Shown here piece by piece: positions 53,083-63,937 of a DNA stretch of 64,000 nucleotides. The position numbers and the translations under genes were made by a program. Source of the DNA: Symbiodinium microadriaticum (taxonomy: Eukaryota; Sar; Dinophyceae; Suessiales; Symbiodiniaceae); contig LSRX01000771.1 of assembly GCA_001939145.1 (NCBI GenBank), forward strand, positions 154,607 to 218,606, in the 5' to 3' direction. The notes under the pieces are model-generated. The model saw only the letters and a program-made list of their open reading frames with translations, was not told the origin of the DNA and did no database searches. Every line of letters starts with the position of its first letter. The first letter of the stretch is position 1.

Positions 53083-53379
53083 TTAGACCTCGGCCTCCAC
53101 GGCCTCCACCACAGGATGGCCCATGTCAAGTGCCGTCTTGTACACTTTCCGGCTGCTCTCGGCGCTGAAGGAGGGAGATGCCTGCGGGCGCGCCGCATTG
53201 GACTCCTCCTTTCGTTTTTCTCCTTTGCCTGAGCGCTGGCCATCCCAAGCAATAGCGGCGTCAGCTCCAGCTCTCCTCGCAGCGAAGGCGCAGTGCAACC
53301 CCAGAAAACGTCCGAGTCTGTGGAACGCCGTCCTGACCAAAGTCGTGCCCGAAGCCTTAACGGCTCGGGCCCGCCCCAC
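53083..53379 (-). CDS. Exon of unknown gene
   Basis: RARAVKASGTTLVRTAFHRL to CAFAARRAGADAAIAWDG, a Lys/Glu stretch, then AESSRKVYKTALDMGHPVVE and AVEAE, closed by a GT donor (GTCTAA). Clear coding character on the minus strand. No domain recognised. Confidence 0.45.
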   Translation of the reverse strand: MGRARAVKASGTTLVRTAFHRLGRFLGLHCAFAARRAGADAAIAWDGQRSGKGEKRKEESNAARPQASPSFSAESSRKVYKTALDMGHPVVEAVEAEV

Positions 53380-53774
53380 CGCAAGACCAGTCCCTCGTCC
53401 GATGCCGCATCAGCCTGTCCTAGCAAAGACGGCACTGCAGACTGACTGATTGGTTGGCTAAGCTGCCGCTCATCTCCTGCTAAGGTATCCAAAGCGCCAA
53501 TCGAAGCGTTCCACGGGATGCCCACAGTCACATGGGCTCCTCGCACACATCAAATTCAAGAGTAGATCCAACAGATAAATTAAGGCACTCACGTTTGATG
53601 CGAACACACACAGAGAGACAGAGGTCGGTTGGTCCAAGCTTTCCATGGGCTTAGCTCCGCTATGCTGCACTCGCACATACTCGCACTGCACTGGTCCTGC
53701 CCTTGCAATCTCGCGACGCGTCTCTCGCTCCAAAAGCTGCACCGAGAGATCCGCCGAGCCAGGGCTCAGAGCGA

Positions 53775-54300
53775 TTACCAGGCCGACGCCTTCGTCGATG
53801 CCTCGCTGAACGACGCTCCCCTGACTGAGCAGTGTCGCAGACTTGTTGCGTGCGCACTGGGGGCGGGACTGGCAACGTCCGGGGCGCTCGACGTGAAGCG
53901 GAAAAAGGTCCGGTCGTCGCTCCGAGGAGGGCCTCCAGTGAAGGCGAGCTCGAAAGCCTGCCCCGGCATCACGACAATGTTTTTCAAGACGACATCGAAC
54001 CTGAGTAGATCTGAGTAGCGATGAAGAGCTTTGGACTCCACGAGATCACGAGCACCGACATCGACTCTTTGAGCGCAGTGCTCTGGGAGGCAGTGCACGT
54101 GCAAGACTCGCGAGTAGATGGTGCCACTTGGATAATCCTTTCAAAAAAAGACGCTTTCAGGTCTCGCGTGGGATGGACGGTCCGCTGGTCCTGCATCTCG
54201 GCCGAGAGGCGATAGATGCCGGGAGTGTGGCAGATGCACCTCAGCCAAAGAACAGACGCCTTGGCTGTTGCAATCTCTACCTTGTCATTTCGAGTTCTGC
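53775..54300 (-). CDS. Candidate exons, beta-rich
   Basis: PGIYRLSAEMQDQRTVHPTR then SFFERIIQVAPSTR (about 54225-54110), and in another frame LLRFDVVLKNIVVMPGQAFE to LAFTGGPPRSDDRTFFRFTS (54010-53890). The strand-forming character resembles immunoglobulin-like or similar sandwich domains, but this is only an impression. Two frames imply an intron or a shift near 54,105. Confidence 0.4.
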
Positions 54301-54926
54301 ATCTGCACAAACGGCCAGAAAGACCACAGAGGCAAATGGATCTCACAATCAGGGCCGCCCTTGACCTCCCTTAAGCCTTCGACTGGCCTTCTACCTCCAA
54401 TGCAAGATCCTGATGCTTGTCTAGTCGGTGGCGTTGTAGCATGCCTTCCATCTCTGCAAGGCTTCGGGCTAAAGTGCGAGCATGTGCGAGCTCGCACGGT
54501 TCTTTATCTCAGCGAAGCCAGAGAAATTTCGGCTCCTTCACAGGACATTGAGCAAGATAGAGCAAAATCCAATCGCACCGAAGCACTCATAGTGTCCGCA
54601 TCTCGCGGCCGTGGTGCTCTCCCGGACCTCGAAGGCTCCTCCAGGGCTGAGGCTTTCGATCCTGTGTAGAATGTTGCCTATGTTATCGTTTGGACTGTGT
54701 TCGAAACATCGCAGGCTAATGATGCTGCTTGACGCTGAGGTGGCGAATTCTGTTCGTGCTGGTGCGAGAAACATTGAACACAGTCTTGGCCGAAGTTCGT
54801 TCTCACACGGTCTCCGAACTCTCGGTCCTGGGTCACTGCTCCTCAGCTTCAGATTCAGCGCGGCCCAATTGACCATTCCAAGAGCCTGCACAAGAGGAAA
54901 CCTCTGAGCAGGGGTGCTTTTCTCAC

Positions 54927-55097
54927 TTCCCCTCTGGCCTCGCCCTCTGCATCTCGGATGTCCACTCGCAGCTGCCGGAGCACCCCACGCACGACCAGGA
55001 CTGTCCCGTCAGATGCATCCTGCAAGTCGCGACATGTCACGAAGTAAGTTCGAGGGTGTCGAGTGATCATGGATACGTCTATGTCATACGACCCGAC
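54927..55097 (-). CDS. Well-bounded exon, 57 codons
   Basis: A pyrimidine-rich acceptor (TTTTCTGCTTCAG) and a canonical donor (GTGAGA) enclose exactly 171 nt in phase 0: VGSYDIDVSMITRHPRTYFV then TCRDLQDASDGTVLVVRGVL and RQLRVDIRDAEGEARGE. It alternates strand-forming and polar segments. It is the best-defined exon of the unknown gene at 56.2-52 kb. Family not recognised. Confidence 0.6.
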
Positions 55098-55199
55098 CTG
55101 AAGCAGAAAATGCCAACTTGAAGCATCTCAGACGCCGAACCCCTACGTCCGACACCTGTCAGCCGCAAACGCTCACGGAGGCCCGCACCTTAAGTTAGC

Positions 55200-55400
55200 T
55201 TAAGAAGGTTTAAGAAGCTTAAGATATCTATGGAGCTTTCTTGTATCTGGCAGGAGGGCCTCCCCGAGGAGTCCCACATCGAGCTGCTTGGCTGCGCGAA
55301 TCGCGATCTCCAGGCGCTGAGGCCGGGCTCCCAAGAGGTCGGGGTCCCAGAGTCGCAGGGAAGCCGTGCCTGAGTAGCGGGACCACGGGCAGGTGTGCAT
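55200..55400 (-). CDS. Exon of unknown gene
   Basis: SRYSGTASLRLWDPDLLGAR to PQRLEIAIRAAKQLDVGLLG and EALLPDTRKL in one minus-strand frame. It sits between the exons at 55.7 and 55.1 kb and probably joins them. Confidence 0.45.
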   Translation of the reverse strand: MHTCPWSRYSGTASLRLWDPDLLGARPQRLEIAIRAAKQLDVGLLGEALLPDTRKLHRYLKLLKPS

Positions 55401-55680
55401 AAGAGTTCACGAGCTTGAAGGCCTTGTGCGAACGGCTTCAAAAACCATCGTTGGACGGCAGCTTTGGTGATGTTGCAGGGCGAGCCGATCCACAGTGCCT
55501 GTAATCAGTATCCAGGCCGCTACGTGGTTTGGCGCTCTAGCTCCTCAGCAGTCGTCATTATCCCGGGACCCGAGCTGGAACGCACGGATGCCCATCGGGC
55601 ACATCACCACAGATCTGCCGAGCTTCGATGACCTCGCCAAGGATATATAATTGATTCATTGCAACGCGGCTGTTCACATG

Positions 55681-56228
55681 CAAGGACTCGCCTCCAAGAT
55701 CTCCTGCCCGGAGACTTCCAGGCGAGCCCGTCCAGTTCCGAACCCGGCTTCCAGAACGATGGTCCTGGATCTCTCAGAGTCGACGCAGATGGGCAGATGA
55801 TGCTGATGGGGGCCGGGCAGGTTCTTGAAGATCGCGAAGCGCGGCTTCTCCGGATGGCCGGGCCATCGAAGTTCCTGACACAAAGAGCAGAGTGGCCCAG
55901 GTAGTGGTAGTGAGTACAAGCGTCTGTTTGTGTCATTTGACACGCTCTTTCGATGCATCCATGTCTCTAGCTTCCGGGCCACCACCAGGCCAAGGTCGTC
56001 ACCGCTAGGCAAAGGCAGCGCGGCAAGCGTGGCCGCCGACGCACAAAGGCTCGATGGAGGCAGCGACACCTGAAGCACCGATGCGCTGAATATGGGTTTA
56101 GACTCCTCTGCGAGTGCGAGTGTCGACACTCCATTCCTCAAGAGTTTCCACTTCGGCACTCTGGCCTCCAGCTTCAACCGTGCCGTCGCACCCACCGTGG
56201 CATCGCGTGGCACAGCGAGGGAGGCCAA
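55681..56228 (-). CDS. Two exons of unknown gene
   Basis: The first stretch, ASLAVPRDATVGATARLKLE to ARVPKWKLLRNGVSTLALAE and LGLVVARKLETWMHRK (56228 to about 55955), ends near a GT donor (GTGTCA). After a pyrimidine-rich acceptor (CTCTTTGTGTCAG) the second exon starts at 55874: ELRWPGHPEKPRFAIFKNLP to LPICVDSERSRTIVLEAGFG and RARLEVSGQEILEASPC. The track treats the intron as coding because it happens to be open. The frame begins at a TTG, so the true start lies further upstream or this is internal. Confidence 0.5.
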
Positions 56229-56239
56229 GGACAGCTCCT

Positions 56240-57190
56240 GTCCATGAGGCGGCGTCTGCCTTGCCTACCAAGGCTACGACGACGGGGCACCCCTTCCTTT
56301 TCGGCGGCTTCGCCGCCGGACGTGCTGGCTACGAGCGGCTTTCACAGGAAGTAACAACACGGCAACCACACAAGGATAGCTCGAGTCACTGCGACTGTTG
56401 CAGCACCGCAATCAAACCGTAGCCCAAGCCACACGCGCATCCTCCACAGTCTCGCCACTGCTAACTGGGTGAGTTCTCGCGAAAATTTCGCCAAATTGTG
56501 CTCCGCTTACCACCAGCACGGACACGTCTGTTGCGTGTTTCGTGCTAGAGCCGGTTGGCTCGATCCGATGCGTAAGCATAGCTATTCCAGTAACTGGTAG
56601 TTAAGTCCTCGGAACTGAAGGCCCAGTGTGCTGGTGTGTGGGAGTCGGTGGCCTGCGACGTTCAGAACAGGCGTGGTCAAAAACCCGAACTGGAACGACC
56701 GGACTGACCGGCGGCTGCAAGGGGGCCGCGGCGTCGTGGCCTGGAAATGCCCCGAAGTGGCCTCGACGGCAACTTGCACGTTGAACATTGGCGCTGATGG
56801 GATGAGCTGCGACATATAGCGGTCGCCATCGGTCGCCACTGTGCCAATCAACTGATAGTCGCACAAGGACTGGGTTTTGGGGTCAGCCCCGGCAGGTTCA
56901 GAAGCAAGTTGGACCGCCCGTAAACTTTAACTCCAGCTCGGCCCGCACCGCTGACGGAAGAATGCTTCAGCCAGCATACGACAAACTTTGTAATTCATCT
57001 TTGTATGGGTATTCGAATAAACCGAAGGGACGGGGTTGACATGTCATTCTGGGAAAAGGTGGCGGTATGTGCCGGTGTCTATGACAAGTCGGTGCATTCC
57101 TTTTTGCCACTTTTTGCACGTGCGGGCCACGGACTCAAGGCCTTCGGGGCGCAGTGTAAATCAATGCCAACGTCCTTGAGGAAAGCTATC
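56240..57190. other. No gene recognised
   Basis: Between the unknown gene and the decayed copia element I find no coding-like frame, repeat or RNA gene. Confidence 0.35.
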
Positions 57191-57197
57191 TCGGATC

Positions 57198-57877
57198 TTA
57201 TCTTTGGCATTGATGACCCTGGTCTTCTTGCGATCTAATGACTGCTTTCCTCGTGCCAAAACTTTTTTGTTCAGCTTCGATCCTGAAGGCACATCTAGAC
57301 AACAGCTTCATCATGGGCTCCTGATGAACACCCTTAAATTTCGTGAGAGCATCCGCAGGATTGAAATTATGGGGTATCCAACGGATCTTGCCGCGGAGTT
57401 TGGCTAAGGACTCTTGTATAATCGCTACGTCAAGGGCCGACCGGTCGTCGTTTCCTTGGGCCTGTTCTGTCACAGTGGCATCATAGAGGCTCCTCGCATC
57501 TGCAACAGCAATCACTTGTGGATCTTGAAACTCCGGGGTCCTCGCAGTCCTCTGCTCACTTTGTCGTCAACTGTACTCGACTTCGGGTCGAAAGCAGCCG
57601 TGACTGTCCGTCAACCACATCGCCATTTGCTTCTCAGCAACCCCCATCGCAGCCGACAGTGCTATGCTATGCTCTCACGCAACAACGTGTTGCCAGCCTT
57701 GCGACGAAGCTTGCGGGACCGCCACGAAATTAGGCTCACTGGCGCTTCTTCGCCTCCGCTGAAACCTGGGTTGGTGATGCCCAGCAGCCATCCATGTTGC
57801 GATTTTTCTTGGCCACTCTTGTCAAAAGCCGAGTCGCTGATGACCACCGTCGAGACCCTTTGCTTCTTTGGTGGCAA
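57198..57877 (-). pseudogene. copia RNase H remnant
   Basis: Two frames give the start (VVISDSAFDKSGQEKSQHGW, VSLISWRSRKLRRKAGNTLL) and end (AVADARSLYDATVTEQ, ALDVAIIQESLAKLRGKIRW, NPADALTKFKGVHQEPMMKL) of a copia RNase H domain. The linking segment (57662-57515) is in neither frame. The final ADALTK motif and the D of ADARSLYD are preserved. Confidence 0.75.
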
Positions 57878-58310
57878 TCTCCAGGAATGTAGAAGGTCTT
57901 AAAGGAGATGGCCACGATGGATGCGATGGAAAAGAATACGGTTTCGTCCAGGCCGCTGCCCGCTACTTCCATTTTTTGAGCTGGTCCAAATGGAAATGAT
58001 CCATCGGAACCTTCGTCCACTCGAACGCTCGGCCTCGAAGTCATTGGAAATGGACCGGGCGTCGGAGCCTGCCGTGCTCCCAGGATCTGCTGAGGATGGC
58101 TCTCGGGCACTGTCCACAACCATCGGCTCGACTGTCGCGTCCATTGGAGTTTGATTTGCTTGAACGTCATCCTCGCTCGTCGACTCCTCCGCAATGGCGT
58201 CCAGCCGCCCCGAAGGCCTTGGTTGTCGTCTCCGTGGGCGGCACTCCTTCAGGTTCCACATCCTGATAATAACAATAACAATGTGGCCTGATTCCAACTT
58301 CTCCAACATC

Positions 58311-59000
58311 TCAGGTGACACTACAGCACCCCATAGTGTTCGCACCAGCTCTTGAGGAAGGCCCTGGTGACCGTTTCGGTGGTCTTGTCCGGTAGCGCTG
58401 CAGCGAAGTTCCCCAGCAAAGCACGTCAAGGTGCGACCGGCGACGGAAAAAAAGATCGATGCCGGCGATCTCATTGAAATCCAGCCGTCGCGAAAGGTGG
58501 CCTGGCCGGTGTGAATCTGGTTTTCGCCGAGCCTTGCAAGTTGGACACCTGAACTCTCGCTCTCGCTTGATGCCCACATGCTGTCACATGCTTGAGAGCC
58601 CGGAGGAAGGTCTCCATATTTGGATGACCAAGGTTACGACGCAGGCGATAAACTTGATAAACTTCTCGACGTGAATCTGGAGAGATGTGGTACTCGCGCT
58701 CCAAAGGTCGTGCCTTGCTTACTTGACCAAGTCCTTCACGTAGTTCATGTTTGACCTTGCCCTCGTCGAGCCGGTCCTCCATTGCCTTCACATTCTCCCG
58801 GTCGCCAATGATCTCTTGGTCCTGGCCGGGTCCTCCGAGGATTTCGTGCAAAATGTCATCGACGTCCTCGCCTGCAGCGCTGACGTTCTCGGAGGGGACA
58901 TTGCCAAAATCGGCGTTTTCCCGCTCCTCCAAAATTCTGTGTGAAAGGAATGCCCACTGAAAAGAAGAACACTGCATGAGCATCCACTCGGCCTGACAAT
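58311..59000 (-). pseudogene. copia GAG-pre-integrase and truncated integrase
   Basis: The frame ending at 58471 carries REVYQVYRLRRNLGHPNMET, the GAG-pre-integrase signature. The usual first zinc-ligand His (as in LHRNLGHP) reads Arg here. The next frame (58577-58311) gives EFRCPTCKARRKPDSHRPGH, with the CX2C ligands, then LDFNEIAGIDLFFRRRSHLD, where the D of GIDLFF is the first catalytic Asp position, and VLCWGTSLQ. After that the integrase core breaks off. A charged linker precedes the remnant RNase H. Confidence 0.7.
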
Positions 59001-59698
59001 GCATCTCGGCCGTCTGACACTGGCAAAAATCGTGCACCGCTGCTCGAGAAACATCTTGAGCGACCTCCAAACGGGAGCCAGGAAGTATTACTTGAGGCAC
59101 GATGTCGAGCGATGGTTTGACCAGTCCATGGTCGCTGCGTAGGCGGGTGTTGAGTCCGCCAGTCATCTGAAAATCGCCGCGCATGACCATCACCAAACGT
59201 TTGCACAACATGGCGTTTGCCCGTAAAGGCGATGCCCTGCACATCGAAAATGTCACATTCTTGTGGCACACCGCGGCTCCATGTGCAAACACACCAACTG
59301 ACGAGGCGACAGCTGCCAATGATTTTTGCCATGAAGCACATGAAACCGTCGTACTTGAACATGTTTTCGGAGCCCCTGCAAGAGTTCCTCAACAAACAAG
59401 GTGGCATAAGCAGCAGCGGGACTGCCTCGTCCTCGCTCTTTGATCTTCCCATCCTTTGACACGAAGTGTTGGCTAACCTCGCCGCAATGTTGTATATGTT
59501 GGTGATGAGAAATGTTGGTTGCGACGCTCGTTTCGGAAATGCATCCTGTAGTCCGAACACATGCGGCTCAAACTTGACACGGTACACATCTGGGGGCTGC
59601 CTCACCGATGGAGTTAGTGCAGTCTCCTCAGCTCCCGGACGTGATGCGTAGAGCTATCGAAACTTCGATTGCGGCCAGCTGTATCTCGGCACTTCGAG

Positions 59699-60824
59699 TC
59701 ACAAAAGCATTGGGAGTTGTCGAGCTGTCCTTAGTCTTGGTTGTCGTGCTCGACAGCGAGGTTTGCGGGCCGAATCTGCTATCCAGATCGCCGCGCGAGC
59801 GATCATCCGCGTGAACTTTGAGGCTGCCGAACGTTCAAGTGGTTGTCCTGACCATGCATCCAAGACGTGCTCGAAGTCGTGACAGAACTGCTCTGCTGCA
59901 CTTTCAGAAACTGAATTGTCATCAATCTCGCACATCCAGTGTTGCTTCATGCATTCCCCCGGCACCAAATCGAAAATGGATGGATGATGTCGGGTATTGA
60001 GTAATCGTCCTGGGGCACGAACTCCATCCTTAAGGCGCCACACGATCTTTTCGACTGGGGTACTGCACGGATCCTTCAACTCCATCCACAACTCCCCCTT
60101 CTGAAAGTTGCCGAAAGTGGTCGTCATGCTCGACACTCCCGGGGCATCGTGACAATCAATGTTAGGACCTGTTAGGATTCATTGAAGCTTGGAAACCAAT
60201 CACAGCCTAGGTCCAGGTAAAACTCTCAGGAGCTTTCCGGCGAATCCGATTCACTGATTGACATATACTGACAGGGCTTGAGGTACTGACGAGATTCACG
60301 CGTGGTCCCGATCGTGTTCCCGTGCACGTACAAGCCAAAGGTCAAACGACAGGAGTCCGACCTCGCCCTTTGGTGCCTGGTTCCTGCACCTCGTTTCCAT
60401 CCTCCAGGGAACGTGACCAGGAGCTCCTCAATGTTCTCATGGGAGAACTGTTGCAAGTTCAACTTCTCAATGAGCTTCTGGTTCCACTCATCGGCGTTGC
60501 GGTGCTTGACTCGGTTGAAGATCTGGAGCCAGCTCGTGAGCTGCTGCCCCTCTTGCATCCACCAAGGTAGTGGACGCAGTTCCAGGCTTTTCGGCATCGA
60601 CATCGCCTGGCAATGGTCGTCACACTCAACTCGTCTTTCAAGGTCGCGACCAAAATCGGCATCGGCACATCACCCGCCGGAACCAAGATGTTGTTGGCAG
60701 CGACGGGCAAGACAAAAGGATCCACACCATCGTAAACCGGCAGCAAGTTGTCGGAAAGCTGCCAGGGAGTGACCTCGAAGTCGACAATGTTGACAACGCG
60801 ATCTCCTGGCGGCAGTCTATTCAT
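59699..60824 (-). pseudogene. Conserved dinoflagellate copia pol segment
   Basis: RLPPGDRVVNIVDFEVTPWQ (60824), then LQQFSHENIEELLVTFPGGW and RLTFGLYVHGNTIGTTRESR (to 60226), then TTTFGNFQKGELWMELKDPC and NTRHHPSIFDLVPGECMKQH (60130-59930). I recall this series (FG.Y.HGN..G.T, FG.F..GELW, F.P) from many dinoflagellate copia polyproteins, lying between protease and integrase. Its role is unknown to me; the pattern is reminiscent of a 2-oxoglutarate dioxygenase fold. Frame changes divide it into three pieces. Confidence 0.55.
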
Positions 60825-60996
60825 GGGGATACGAAGTCCAGCAGGAGAACGACTTTCATCGGGACTAAGGCTAAGGTCGGTTCACCCGCCTCAGCGGCTC
60901 CACCAATTCCAATTCCAGCACATGGCACAGCCGTATGCTGAACGCTCTGATGCACAGACCGTTCCTTGCCAGCTGTTTATCTAGCGATGCCAGGGC

Positions 60997-61382
60997 TCAA
61001 TGCCCGACAACAGCATCCTCGGCTGCTGTATCCACCAGCGCCTCGCACCCACGAACGGCTACACCAGCGTAGATGCTTAGCCTCACAGCGCTGGGTGACA
61101 AAGACGACAAAGTCATAAATGCTGTCGTTGCTCCAGCGCCACCTCGACACACCTCAAAGCTGACGTGCTTAGGACCGGAAGCACGGTTGTTGCCCTTGCC
61201 GCATCCTTCCAAAGGAAAGTCTCTGGCAAGGTGACCAAGGTCAAGCAACGCGTCCTCGACTGCAGGTACTCGAGGTTGCCTTTCATCATAGGCCTCAACT
61301 TAGATGACGATGTTCGCGACGGCACACGACGTCGGCCATCACGACGTGCTGCATCACGTCGTGCTCCTCGACCCTTGCTCAT
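60997..61382 (-). pseudogene. copia zinc-knuckle and protease remnant
   Basis: LGHLARDFPLEGCG is the tail of a gag zinc knuckle, with the usual final Cys of ARDC replaced by Phe; the first Cys pair is lost to a frame change. Further on, VRGCEALVDTAAEDAVVGH carries the aspartic-protease active-site pattern as DTA rather than DTG, followed at once by a stop. Confidence 0.6.
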
Positions 61383-61780
61383 AGGTCGTCATAGGTCGTG
61401 ATCTTCCACGGCCTCCATAGCTCCGATGCTTGACGTAACAACGATCCTCGAACCACTGAATTATGTTTCGCCGCTCCAGTGCCAAGCTCTTGATGAGCTG
61501 CTTGTGCAGTGAGGTCCGGGCGGTCCAGGGGCCTCAGAAGCTGCACAACTTCTGCAAAGCCCATCAAGCGATTGAGATCGCGCATGGCAATCATCTCGCG
61601 CTGGACCTCGGACAACATCTTGTGCCTTCGTAGGGTGCGACCAGCCACCCGATCAGTCAGGAGCTCGCCAAGATGACTCTCCAGCTCCTGCTTCGCAGTC
61701 TCCTTCTGAGCGATGCAGCTCACAAAGGATTGGTTTTCCTGACGTTCACCAGATCCACTGCGGCTGGTCTGCAACATCAA
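61379..61780 (-). pseudogene. Possible gag remnant
   Basis: Helical, charged sequence (KQELESHLGELLTDRVAGRT, EVQREMIAMRDLNRLMGFAE) just upstream of the knuckle remnant on the same strand. I assign it to gag by position and composition only. Confidence 0.3.
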
Positions 61781-61929
61781 GAAAAGGTTTATTTTTCGAC
61801 AACACTCAGAATCGATCCGTATCCATGAAGTCCGAGAACTGGCTCAAGAGGTACTTGATCAGCAATCTCTCTTGGCTCCGAGGATTCCGGAAACGACTGG
61901 TGCAACCGAAATCCCCATATTTCTTTTGA

Positions 61930-62830
61930 TCACTCGCGAGCGTGCAAGCTTACAGTGCAAGTGGGTTTGCGGACATCGAATGTGCTCAAAAACTCGAGCT
62001 TTTGCACGATTTCAGGGTAAAAGGGTTGATGGAAAAGGAAATGCGTAGGCCAGCAGTTTTGTTTGTCAAGATGTGTGGGTAAGTGGATGGGCTGAGCGGA
62101 GTTCAACGGTTTGAGCATGGATTCGCTGCTAATCGGATGGGGTGGACCGGTGAATCAGCGCAGAACAACTCTGTTTCTTTGAAAAGGCTGTCATAACAAT
62201 CGACGATGCGCTTCGGACAGGGCTCCTTGCCGGTGGATAGCCATGCCTGCGCAAAGCCACAAAGCTGTCTGTCATCTGAGGCAGCCAAGGCATCTCCTTT
62301 CCAGCCTTCTGAAATGGAACTCCGTCCTTGCTTCCGGTGGGCACCAGTGACCAGCGGAGCCAATACTCGGAGGCGTTCAGGATGGTCCTTGCCGCTCAGT
62401 GCACGAGCATGTCCCTGGCCTCTGGGCTCCCCGTCCTTCCGAAGCCGTCAGTAAACTTCGCCCTGAAAGCTGTCTCCCTCCCGCGCCTTCCGGAAACCGA
62501 GGTGAAGCGCTCCCGACGGTTCACACGCTGCGGCGGCTGTGACCGGGTCCAGCTGGGTCCCCAGCTGTACTCCAAGTGCCTCTCCTCGGTCCTGTACAAG
62601 ACAAAGACAGCTGGAAATGATGAGATCCTGGAGGCAGGCCTTGTCGTCCGGAAGATCGTCTGCATGCAGCTCGGCTGTAGCCTCCGAGCACATCCGAGCA
62701 CGTACATTCGACGACGCTGGCATCCGGCACTGCACCTGCACCCTGGCTGGCACCGAGCAGCGGAGCCACAAGTCCAATCGGTCCACCTGAAAGCCCATAC
62801 ATGCCGTCAGCCTGTGGACAAATGCGCACT
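61930..62830 (-). CDS. Candidate exons
   Basis: MCSEATAELHADDLPDDKAC to LQDLIISSCLCLVQDRGEAL and LGTQLDPVTAAAACE (62700-62540), then CYDSLFKETELFCADSPVHP (about 62195-62135) and FHQPFYPEIVQKLEFLSTFD (about 62035-61975). These are protein-like in different minus-strand frames. They may be a host gene's exons or upstream gag of the decayed copia. No domain recognised. Confidence 0.35.
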
Positions 62831-62834
62831 ATGA

Positions 62835-63848
62835 ACGTTCACGTCGGACACACAGATATTGATATGCAAGACTTGCAAGAGGAGTGCCACACCGACGATT
62901 TGTGTAGGCAACATTTTCGGAACCCGTTGAGACCGTCAAGAACAAGCATCTGACGCGCCTACAAGTCAGGCAACTACTAGCCCTGACCGCAAGTCTGAGC
63001 TCACTCTCGGAGAAAATGCCAGTGACATCCAGAGTGTAGGTGTTCAGTAATATACTTGGAGAAGCTTTTTCTTGATCGGTTCAGCAACCCGTGCTGACAG
63101 TGCGTCGTCGTTCTACTGTAAGAGATGCGAGTCGCTCGACCGAACACCTTCCTTTTCCTGGAATGCAATTTCACTTCCGTCGCAAAGCCAATTTTGGTCA
63201 AGCCGCAAAAGTGTGCCCATGTGCTGGATCCGCAGGAGAGTGCCTGGCACGCGGCGGACTTAGCACCTCCGCTTAAACCGAGCGAACAAACAGGCCAGCC
63301 GCACGAGACTTCACCAACCAACCGCACAGGCCCTGGGACACGACGGAGGCGAAGTATGAAAAACTGTATATCTGCGTTCTGGCTAACCCTGCTGGCCCTG
63401 CATGGCCATGCATCTCTACCGGCTCGAAAGATAATTGTCGGAGTGCCACGGCAAGGGTGTGCACACGGCTTGGCAATTGCAGAAGCACTTGACCACCTGC
63501 TCCACATGAAAAATTACATGCTCCCCCGCGCCTGGCGTAACCTGTAAACACGCCACCTCAAAGCAACGATGGCTCAGGCGCTGCCTCGGCAAAAGGATCG
63601 GAAATCTCGGGCAGGCAGATGCGAGGACCTCCTCTGCACTGCTCTGGCGTCGTGCAAGACTTAACTGTGCAATTACAAGTAGAATGGCCGGCCACGAATT
63701 GCAACCGCGCTGGGGTGCAGGTTTTCTGTGGCCGCCATTTTTCTCGTTCTGTGGCCACAGTTGTTCTTTGGAGGCAGTGGGAAGTGGCTCTAATGGACCT
63801 ACCAATAGTAAAAGCAATAATCATGAGAATACTAGTAGTCATGGTATA
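62835..63848. other. No gene recognised
   Basis: Open frames on both strands (for example 63001-63507) have no clear protein character. Nothing else seen. Confidence 0.35.
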
Positions 63849-63850
<2 letters not shown>

Positions 63851-63888
<38 letters not shown>

Positions 63889-63937
63889 TTATTGTAGTCG
63901 TAGTAATATTTTTTGCAGTAGCAGTAGTAGCAGTAAC

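Larger units (their letters stand above)
57198..61780 (-). mobile_element. Second copia-like element, heavily decayed
   Basis: Fragments of one Ty1/copia polyprotein lie in order along the minus strand: possible gag remnant (61780-61379), knuckle remnant and protease (about 61250-60997), a conserved dinoflagellate pol segment (60.8-59.7 kb), GAG-pre-integrase with integrase zinc site (58.7-58.4 kb), and RNase H (57877-57198). Most of the integrase core and most of the RT are gone, and at least six frame changes or stops separate the pieces. I found no LTRs. It is much older than the element at 4.2-8.7 kb. Confidence 0.7.
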
